NCBI GenBank assembly: GCA_041649335.1
Contig: JBAZNF010000025.1
Coordinates: 1 to 14,048, forward strand
DNA length: 14,048 bases
Direction: 5' to 3'
Source of the DNA: JBAYGJ01 sp041649335
GTDB lineage: Bacteria > Patescibacteriota > Patescibacteriia > UBA10025 > JAHIVO01
Shown here: positions 6,847 through 12,560 of the stretch, in pieces
How positions within the stretch are numbered: position 1 is the stretch's first letter
Layout: each line of letters begins with the position of its first letter
Notes under the pieces: generated by a model
Database searches by the model: none
The model's input: only the letters and a program-made list of their open reading frames with translations
What the model was told of the DNA's origin: nothing
Made by a program: the position numbers and the translations under genes

Positions 6847-6900
6847 AAGTTAGTTTAATTTATATTACTCATTAGGAGTTACTTGTTACGTGTTACTTAC
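6847..6900. repeat. Degenerate GTTAC/GTAAC short repeats in an AT-rich spacer
   Basis: Three consecutive 7-nt units lie at 6878-6898 on the plus strand: GTTACTT, GTTACGT, GTTACTT. Further TTAC/GTAA variants are scattered on both sides (for example ATTAC at 6865-6869). No coding frame fits. Together with the inverted repeat at 6788-6846 they fill the non-coding gap between the pilin terminator and the glycosyltransferase. Confidence 0.6.
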
Positions 6901-6919
6901 ATTGTACCCGAAACCCCCC

Positions 6920-6959
6920 AAAACAAAAAGCGCTCCTATAAAAAGAGACGCCTTTTGTT
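6920..6959 (-). terminator. Intrinsic terminator after the pilin at 6975-7421
   Basis: Minus-strand hairpin: AACAAAA (6959-6953) pairs with TTTTGTT (6928-6922), extended by a G-T pair, GCG with CGC and CTC with GAG, with one bulged T and a 9-nt loop. This makes about 14 pairs. The descending arm is the U-rich TTTTTGTTTT, as expected of a rho-independent terminator. It starts 15 nt after the pilin stop codon and would separate the pilin from the glycosyltransferase gene. Confidence 0.8.
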
Positions 6960-6974
6960 ATTTGCCTATTAGGA

Positions 6975-7421
6975 TTAACAGGCTGCACCGGTTATTGTAG
7001 TAACCTTATCATCAGAATTACCGTTTGAGTCAACCCAGAAATATGTCCCAGCCGGGGATTCCAATGTGGCATACAATAAATATGCTCCATTAGTTACCGC
7101 GGGCGCCGTCGCTTTATTGCAGTTTACATAGACATAATGCGAACCACTCGTCGGATCATCCGGTAGTTTCGATATATAGGTGGTTGCCAATACAGCTAAA
7201 TCCGTCTGGTAAGCCGCCGCCGTGTCTGCCGGATAGGCCTGACCGTTGTCATCGGCATACAGCACCAACGCGGTCTTCACCTGAGAAATGTCGGATTTCC
7301 GTGTCGCGTCGCGGGCCTTTTCACGGGCACCGTTCAACGCCACCAACCCGATAGTAGCCAAAATACCGATAATGGCGATAACCACCAATAACTCGATTAA
7401 CGTAAAACCTTTTTTATTCAT
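6975..7421 (-). CDS. pilA: Type IV pilin (probable major pilin)
   Basis: Type IV pilin of 148 residues. The open frame extends upstream to 7469, but the ATG at 7421 gives the classic prepilin start MNKKG followed by FTLIELLVVIAIIGILATIG and lies 7 nt after a strong ribosome binding site. Cleavage after Gly5 gives Phe +1 and Glu +5 (residue 10), mature length 143. The amphipathic helix EKARDATRKSDISQVKTALV carries the R-D-A-x-R-x-S-D signature. The C-terminal domain is small and has two cysteines (C101 and the very last residue, C148) that could close a D-region loop. It has its own near-consensus promoter, a long leader and its own terminator, all fitting a highly expressed structural subunit; this makes it the best candidate for the main shaft pilin, though that is inference. 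It follows pilC. Confidence 0.95.
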   Translation of the reverse strand: MNKKGFTLIELLVVIAIIGILATIGLVALNGAREKARDATRKSDISQVKTALVLYADDNGQAYPADTAAAYQTDLAVLATTYISKLPDDPTSGSHYVYVNCNKATAPAVTNGAYLLYATLESPAGTYFWVDSNGNSDDKVTTITGAAC

Positions 7422-7425
7422 TTCT

Positions 7426-7435
7426 TCACCCCCTT
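7426..7435 (-). promoter_or_regulatory. Strong Shine-Dalgarno site of the pilin
   Basis: Minus-strand AAGGGGGTGA at 7435-7426 matches the 16S anti-Shine-Dalgarno core across ten positions with one G-U wobble, with the G-run ending 7 nt before the ATG at 7421. It decides the start against the in-frame upstream start at 7469. Confidence 0.85.
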
Positions 7436-7469
7436 TCGATGGTCCGCGAGCTGCAAAAAATTGTATCAA

Positions 7470-7521
7470 TTATAGCTTTCACAGATCACGGATCCGGTTG
7501 ACCCGTGCTTGGCTATAACCG
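7470..7521 (-). promoter_or_regulatory. Structured part of the pilin 5' leader (possible riboregulator)
   Basis: In the leader of the pilin mRNA, TTATAGC (7518-7512) pairs perfectly with GCTATAA (7476-7470). Inside this helix CACGG (7507-7503) pairs with CCGTG (7491-7487). A competing pairing, CGGTT (7521-7517) with AACCG (7499-7495), links the base of the outer helix to the loop of the inner hairpin, which would be a pseudoknot or an alternative fold. I do not recognise a known riboswitch class. The rest of the leader (7422-7469 and 7522-7582) shows no clear element except the ribosome binding site. Confidence 0.35.
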
Positions 7522-7588
7522 TAAAATGCCTGCAGTTGGCGGGAAGTTAATGACAAATAAAGAGCAAAAGTCCAATAATACTGTCTTA

Positions 7589-7617
7589 ATAATAGCACAT
7601 TTTCAGCGACTTGTCAA
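7589..7617 (-). promoter_or_regulatory. Near-consensus sigma70 promoter of the pilin
   Basis: Minus-strand TTGACA (7617-7612, perfect -35), a 17-nt spacer and TATTAT (7594-7589, 5 of 6). The spacer ends in TGC, giving an extended -10 (TGn). The -35 starts 4 nt after the pilC stop codon at 7621. Predicted start near 7582, giving a leader of about 160 nt before the ATG at 7421. Confidence 0.88.
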
Positions 7618-7620
7618 AGG

Positions 7621-8826
7621 CTAGATGGCGTTTGACATGTTATAGATCGGCATAATAATGGCGGCCACCAGGAAACCGACCGCCACGCCCATTATGACCA
7701 TGATAATCGGTTCGATGAGGGTGGTTAAATTGGCCAGGGAATTCTCCAGCTCGCGGGTATAAAAATCCGCCACTTTCGACAATATCTTGTCCAACTGGCC
7801 CGACTGCTCGCCGACGCTCATCATCTGTGAAAGCATGAGCGGCACGTCCTTGCTTTTCACGAAAATACTGGTGATTGAGGCGCCGGCTTCAACCCGCTTG
7901 ATAGTATCCTGGATCAGCTGGTGATAGATCGTATTGCCGACAACATCAGAGGTAATCTCCAGTGACTGTGTCAGGGTGACGCCGGACGCGAGGAGTGTCG
8001 ACAGCGAACGGGCAAACCTGGCGATGTAGAGCCGGCTGAAAATTGGGCTTAAGATCGGCATTCTTAATTTCAATTGGTCGATCTGTTTCCTCCCCTCTGC
8101 TGTCCGAGATACATAGCGGTACCCTACAATCAATCCTATGACGGCCAATAACAATACCCACCAAAATTTAGTCAGAGAACCACTAAGCCCCATGAGCATC
8201 CTGGTCGGCAGGGGCAACTCTGCGCTCCCCGCCTCAAAAATTGAGGTAATTTGTGGCAGGACGAAAACCATCATCATAACTCCCACCCCTCCTAATGCGC
8301 ACAGTATAAAAGCGGGATAAATCATGGCGCCGCGAGCCTTGGCCATCATGTCGTAGTCCTTCTCCGACTGGTCGGCCAGATAGACCAATATCTCGTCCAG
8401 CCGGCCGGTCGTTTCCGCAGACCTGACCATCTGGACGAAAAAATTGGAAAACACTTTCGGGTACCGCCCCAATGACTGCGACAGTTTCGCACCGCCGTCC
8501 ACCTCGTCGGCGACATCAGAAATAATCGTCTTGAATTTATTGTTCTCCGTCTGCTTGACCAGCACTTTGAGGGCCCGGACGATTGGCACGTTCGAGGAAA
8601 TCATTACCGACAATTGGCGGGAAAACATGACCACTTCCTTCGGCTTGACCGGGCTGCCCAGAGACAATCCGCTGAAGAGCTTGATTTTTTTCTGCTCTTT
8701 CAGGTCGACAATAAAAAGGTTCTTGTCGCGCAGGATGCCGTACGCGATGCTTTCCGTCGGGGCCATGACCACGCCGCTTACCAGTTCCCCGCTTTGGCCT
8801 CTTGCCTTGTATGAATAATCCGCCAT
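7621..8826 (-). CDS. pilC: Type IV pilus inner-membrane platform protein PilC
   Basis: PilC/GspF family platform protein, 401 residues, the usual length. It sits in the cytoplasmic membrane, binds the PilB ATPase and passes pilins into the fibre. Two homologous T2SSF domains are visible: about 66-190, with RQLSVMISSNVPIVRALKVL, and about 270-393, with RSLSTLLASGVTLTQSLEI; each ends in a membrane segment (about 170-192 and 370-393), and a third segment lies at about 221-238. The N-terminus, MADYSYKARGQSGELVSG, is typical of the family. It lies 46 nt after the response regulator gene and its stop codon abuts the pilin promoter. Only a weak AGAAG-like element precedes the ATG. Confidence 0.96.
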   Translation of the reverse strand: MADYSYKARGQSGELVSGVVMAPTESIAYGILRDKNLFIVDLKEQKKIKLFSGLSLGSPVKPKEVVMFSRQLSVMISSNVPIVRALKVLVKQTENNKFKTIISDVADEVDGGAKLSQSLGRYPKVFSNFFVQMVRSAETTGRLDEILVYLADQSEKDYDMMAKARGAMIYPAFILCALGGVGVMMMVFVLPQITSIFEAGSAELPLPTRMLMGLSGSLTKFWWVLLLAVIGLIVGYRYVSRTAEGRKQIDQLKLRMPILSPIFSRLYIARFARSLSTLLASGVTLTQSLEITSDVVGNTIYHQLIQDTIKRVEAGASITSIFVKSKDVPLMLSQMMSVGEQSGQLDKILSKVADFYTRELENSLANLTTLIEPIIMVIMGVAVGFLVAAIIMPIYNMSNAI

Positions 8827-8872
8827 GTTCTTCTGCCTATTAAAAACTAACCACTGACAGCTTACTTACTAT

Positions 8873-9259
8873 CTACTTAACATACTTCTTTATCTTCTCC
8901 ACAACCTCAGAAGGCATAAAGTGCGCCTTGATCAGATAATCAGACGCTCCCAAATCAAGGCCTTTCTGCACATCGTCGCGCTGGCCAAGATTAGTCAATA
9001 ATATGACCGGAATGCCTTTTGCTTTCGGGTCTTCCTTGAGGCTTTTCAATACGTCAAAACCGCTCATTTTCGGCAGGACTATATCAAGCAGAATAATGTC
9101 GGGTAACTCAGTTTGCGCCATTTTCAGGCCTTTTTCCCCGTCCGGTGCCAGGTGCACCTCGAAATTTTCCAGATTCAGCTTGGCTACGTACATGCCGGCC
9201 AGGAACGCGTCATCCTCAATGAGTACGATTTTTAATTTTTTTGCCTTTTTGTCCGCCAT
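8873..9259 (-). CDS. Single-domain CheY-like response regulator
   Basis: Receiver domain alone, 128 residues, no output domain. All conserved receiver positions are seen: the acidic cluster E15-D16-D17, phospho-acceptor D59 in IILLDIVLP, T89 in VILLTNLG, and K111 in DYLIKA. It would be phosphorylated by a histidine kinase not present in this window and act through protein contacts, as CheY, PilG and PilH do. It lies between pilB (27 nt upstream) and pilC (46 nt downstream), so it is probably co-expressed with the motor and may act on it or on an associated regulator; that target is inferred. The very basic N-terminus (MADKKAKKLK) precedes the first strand. No ribosome binding site is evident before the ATG. 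Confidence 0.95.
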   Translation of the reverse strand: MADKKAKKLKIVLIEDDAFLAGMYVAKLNLENFEVHLAPDGEKGLKMAQTELPDIILLDIVLPKMSGFDVLKSLKEDPKAKGIPVILLTNLGQRDDVQKGLDLGASDYLIKAHFMPSEVVEKIKKYVK

Positions 9260-9286
9260 ATATTTTTGATAAGTATGTTAATGTCT

Positions 9287-11038
9287 TTAGGTTTGGGTGG
9301 CCCGCATGACTTCCGTCAGCGACGTCTTCCCTTCTAACGCCTTCAATATGCCGTCCTGCGCCATGCTTAATATATTTTGCCGCTTGGCCGTTTCCTTGAT
9401 CGCTTCAATCGTCGGGTTGGTGACAATAACGTTTTTCAGCTCCTCATCAATCTCAAGAATCTCATCAATCAATATCCGCCCTTTATACCCGGTATTCTCG
9501 CACCGGACGCATCCTTTCCCCTCATGAAACTGTAATTTCTCAGCATTGTCCCCGACGCGCGACTTTAATGTTTCCGGAGGGATCGTCGATAGTTCCCGTT
9601 CCATCTTTTTCCGCAATTCTGCCGGCAAATCCACCGGCACCTGGCAATAGGGGCATAATCGCCGGACCAACCGCTGGGCGACAATAGTAGTCAATGAGGC
9701 GGTAATCAGGAATGGCTCGATTTTCATGTCAATCATACGGGGGATGGCGCCGAACGCGTCATTGGTATGCAGCGTCGACAACACCAAATGGCCGGTCAGA
9801 GCCGCGTGGACGCCCAATTCGGCGGTTTCATTGTCACGGATTTCTCCGACCATGATGATATCCGGGTCTTGGCGCAAAATCGAGCGCAACCCCGCGGAAA
9901 AAGTCAATCCGACTTCAGGGTTAATCTGGGATTGGTTGACGCCGTTTATGTAATACTCGACCGGGTCCTCCAGCGTAATGATGTTGATGGATTCGTCGTT
10001 TAATATCGTCAGCAGGGCGGACAGTGTAGTGGATTTCCCGGAACCGGTCGGGCCGGTCAACAGGATCATCCCGACCGTCTTCTCCACGGAACGTTTCATG
10101 ACCTCCAGGTCGCGCCCCTCGAAACCCAGTTTTTCCAGATCCAAAACGACGGCAGCGCGGTCAAGTATACGCATCACTACCTTTTCATTTGAAAACAACG
10201 GCAGAGTCGACACGCGGTAATCAATGACGCGGCCTTCCCATTCGGTGCGGAAACGTCCGTCCTGAGGCACCCGCGTTTCATCCAATTTCAGATTGGACAG
10301 CACCTTGATGCGGGCCACGATGGCCGAATGGACATAGCGCGGCAAGACCAGCGACGTATGCAAGACGCCGTCGACACGGTACCGGACGCGGGTTTCGTTC
10401 TCAACGGGCTCAATATGGATATCCGAGGCTTTGCCCTCGACGGCATGGCGTAGAATAACCGAAACCATTTTCGACACCGGAGCGGATTTCACAACCTCTT
10501 CCATGCCTTTTTCCTGGCCCATCATCTGGTCGAGCGCGTCTTCGTGCTTTTCCTCGGTCCCGGCCAGCGCTTCCTCCACCTCAGCACCGAGCGTGGCATA
10601 CTGTTTGGCCGCGTACTGGAATCCGCTCAAGGAAATGATGTGGTATTTGACCTTATAGTCATTGTCACGGGCGATAAATTCAATCGCCTCGATTGCCTTG
10701 AAATCGGTCGGGTCGACCATGGCCACGCTGACCTCGCTGTTATTCTTTTCAATGGCGACAATGTGGTAATTCTCCGACAACTCGCGTGGGATGACATTCA
10801 ACACGGATTGGGTAATCGTTTTTCCGAAAATATCAATATACGGCACGCCCAGCACTTTGCTCTTCGCCTTGGTCAGGTCCTCTTCAGCCACATAACCACG
10901 TTTGACGATCTGGTCAAGCAATTCAGCTTCACTGTGCGTCTGGGACTGCAAATCAGCCAGCTTATCCGGAGGGATCAGCCCCTGTTCGGTTATGACGTCA
11001 ATTATTGTTTTATGCTGTAGGGAATCGTTTTCGGCCAT
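9287..11038 (-). CDS. pilB: Type IV pilus assembly ATPase PilB
   Basis: Hexameric cytoplasmic ATPase of the PilB/GspE family, 583 residues, full length, powering pilus extension. An N-terminal MshEN-type region (about 15-150), which in relatives can bind c-di-GMP, is followed by the linker and N2 domain (SDIHIEP at 205-211, R-x-R-x-D-G at 218-224). ATPase motifs: Walker A GPTGSGKST (329-337), Asp box ITLEDPVEY (354-362), Walker B DPDIIMVGEIRD (391-402), His box HAALTGHLVLSTLHTNDA (411-428). A zinc-binding pair is present, C462-x2-C465 and C510-x2-C513, typical of PilB/GspE and absent from PilT. It starts 13 nt after the fibronectin-domain gene. No retraction ATPase is seen in the window. The start codon lacks a Shine-Dalgarno sequence. 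Confidence 0.97.
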   Translation of the reverse strand: MAENDSLQHKTIIDVITEQGLIPPDKLADLQSQTHSEAELLDQIVKRGYVAEEDLTKAKSKVLGVPYIDIFGKTITQSVLNVIPRELSENYHIVAIEKNNSEVSVAMVDPTDFKAIEAIEFIARDNDYKVKYHIISLSGFQYAAKQYATLGAEVEEALAGTEEKHEDALDQMMGQEKGMEEVVKSAPVSKMVSVILRHAVEGKASDIHIEPVENETRVRYRVDGVLHTSLVLPRYVHSAIVARIKVLSNLKLDETRVPQDGRFRTEWEGRVIDYRVSTLPLFSNEKVVMRILDRAAVVLDLEKLGFEGRDLEVMKRSVEKTVGMILLTGPTGSGKSTTLSALLTILNDESINIITLEDPVEYYINGVNQSQINPEVGLTFSAGLRSILRQDPDIIMVGEIRDNETAELGVHAALTGHLVLSTLHTNDAFGAIPRMIDMKIEPFLITASLTTIVAQRLVRRLCPYCQVPVDLPAELRKKMERELSTIPPETLKSRVGDNAEKLQFHEGKGCVRCENTGYKGRILIDEILEIDEELKNVIVTNPTIEAIKETAKRQNILSMAQDGILKALEGKTSLTEVMRATQT

Positions 11039-11051
11039 ACGTTTATACTGT

Positions 11052-11957
11052 TTAATAGCCTACGGGTTGAAAGGGGTTTGCGCGATATGGGGCGGCTAAA
11101 ATATCAGTGGAAGATTCGTTTCCGCTCGTATCAACACTCGTGACGGTATAATAATACGCCACGTTTGGCGTTACGGTATCAATGGCGGACTGCTGGTTAC
11201 CGTCCCCGTCGGTGACGGTCAGCGGAATGACAGAACCGAGCGTTCCCTGTTGGTTTGAGCGGTAAATCCTGACAGTACTGAAATCTGGGTCAGGCGGAAC
11301 CAACCATGAAATTTCCACCCGGTCATTTTCCATATTATTAACCGTCACGGCGGACGGGGCACTGGGCGGAAACGTATCAACCGGCGTGCCGGCGAACTGC
11401 TGGACATTCTGTGATTCCCGACCCTCAGCGTTGACGGTAACCGCCAGATAGAAATACGTATGCTGATTCACCAGGCCGGTATCCTCAAAATTCATAACGC
11501 TGACAGTGCCGTCAACCGCAACCGTATATATGCTCTCACCCTTGACCCCGGGCACGTCAGACCGGTACAGTTTAACCGAATCAAAATTCCTTGCGGCAGG
11601 CAATTCCCAGCTGACCACCAGTCGGCCGCCAGTGGCCGGGTTTGTGACGGAAATATTTGACGGTGGCAGGGGTGTCTGATCATCAAGATATATCCCCGCT
11701 TGCTGCTCAACAAAACCGGGAACATCTATGCCCGTGAACGAACGGACCTGGGCGTCATCCAATAATCGGTTATCCAGCGGCGTAACGACAACCGGCTGGA
11801 CATATGAGTTGTTCGACAGGTCCGCAATCGGCGTCGTGTCCGCTGGCTTGGCCAAATATGTGCTGTATACGAAATACCCGGCCGGCAGCAGGAGTCCAGC
11901 AAAAATAATCAGCAGGATTTTTGTTCGTTTGTTCAGGCCGGTTTTCTGTACGAGCAT
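11052..11957 (-). CDS. Membrane-anchored protein with two fibronectin type III domains
   Basis: Protein of 301 residues with a basic N-terminus, one membrane segment (about 13-33), an extended linker (34-95), and two tandem fibronectin type III domains (about 97-190 and 197-290). The two repeats align in key features: a VVSWELP/EISWLVP strand, KLYRSD/RIYRSN, and a Y-x-Y strand near the end (TYFYLAV, AYYYTVT). Topology would place both domains outside the cytoplasmic membrane. It lies 12 nt after pilO and 13 nt before pilB, where pilP stands in pilMNOPQ operons, but it does not resemble PilP. It may be an external partner of the PilNO complex or a cell-wall/surface adhesion element; neither can be decided here. 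No catalytic domain and no C-terminal sorting signal are seen. Confidence 0.85.
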   Translation of the reverse strand: MLVQKTGLNKRTKILLIIFAGLLLPAGYFVYSTYLAKPADTTPIADLSNNSYVQPVVVTPLDNRLLDDAQVRSFTGIDVPGFVEQQAGIYLDDQTPLPPSNISVTNPATGGRLVVSWELPAARNFDSVKLYRSDVPGVKGESIYTVAVDGTVSVMNFEDTGLVNQHTYFYLAVTVNAEGRESQNVQQFAGTPVDTFPPSAPSAVTVNNMENDRVEISWLVPPDPDFSTVRIYRSNQQGTLGSVIPLTVTDGDGNQQSAIDTVTPNVAYYYTVTSVDTSGNESSTDILAAPYRANPFQPVGY

Positions 11958-11969
11958 ATATCGGAAAAT

Positions 11970-12554
11970 TTATTGGTAATAGGTCGTAAGATTGAGGGTG
12001 TATTCACTGCTTTCAGGCACATACGACAAGGCATTAAGTTCAAAAAGCGGGACCGTGCCGCTTAACGAATCGAGAAAACTCTTCAGCCCGTCGTAACTTT
12101 CCAGCCCTTTGAAGGAGACGGTGATATTCAGCTTCTGGATACCCTGCCCCGCGGAAACAGCAGACATACCCGGTCCGCCGATGAATGCCCCGCTGTCAAT
12201 GGATTCAAGCACCAGGCCGCTGTCCTGTATCAACGTCTTCAGCTTTATGACCACATACGGGATATCGTCGGCTGGCGGGAGTATGGCCTGGATATGCTGC
12301 AACTGCTGATAGTCGACTGATTCATACTGCGCTTTCAGCTGATGGAGCTTCTCAATGCTGCGTTTCTGCTGGTCGATGGCCATTTGCTTGTTATTGATGT
12401 CAGACACTCCAACCACGCGAATCTTGTCGACAGTCCCCTTGATGAAAAACCAGTACCCGCCCGCCAGGATAACTACGACCAAGACAATCACAATCGCCAA
12501 AAAATAACGATTGACGATGAGGTTGACATTTCTGATGAAGGTAGTTTTTTCCAT
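11970..12554 (-). CDS. pilO: Type IV pilus inner-membrane alignment protein PilO
   Basis: PilO-family protein, 194 residues. A short cytoplasmic N-terminus (1-17), one membrane helix (about 18-38), a coiled-coil stretch (about 45-85: QKRSIEKLHQLKAQYESV), the family-typical LPPADDIPYVVIKL (92-105), and a C-terminal ferredoxin-like domain with a beta-rich end (KLNITVSFKG, YTLNLTTYYQ). It would pair with PilN outside the cytoplasmic membrane to form the alignment subcomplex. It starts 6 nt after the stop of the PilN-like gene, so the two are almost certainly co-translated from one transcript. Sequence identity in this family is low; the call rests on architecture plus position between PilN and PilB. 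Confidence 0.88.
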   Translation of the reverse strand: MEKTTFIRNVNLIVNRYFLAIVIVLVVVILAGGYWFFIKGTVDKIRVVGVSDINNKQMAIDQQKRSIEKLHQLKAQYESVDYQQLQHIQAILPPADDIPYVVIKLKTLIQDSGLVLESIDSGAFIGGPGMSAVSAGQGIQKLNITVSFKGLESYDGLKSFLDSLSGTVPLFELNALSYVPESSEYTLNLTTYYQ

Positions 12555-12560
12555 ATTCGC

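Noticed and set aside
7422..7469. Earlier start for the pilin at 6975-7421
   Set aside because: The strong Shine-Dalgarno site and the canonical MNKKG leader decide for 7421; the extra 16 residues are the leader region of the mRNA read in frame.
7487..7507. Hairpin in the pilin leader as a tRNA T-arm
   Set aside because: The CACGG/CCGTG stem has 5 bp, but the loop has 11 nt instead of 7 and no acceptor, D or anticodon arms can be drawn around it.
7499..7518. Plus-strand TTGACC followed by TATAAC as a promoter
   Set aside because: The spacing between the two boxes is far too short for sigma70, and no plus-strand gene follows.
12109..12309. Plus-strand open frame of 66 residues within pilO
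   Set aside because: Antisense shadow of pilO with no start signal or recognisable content.
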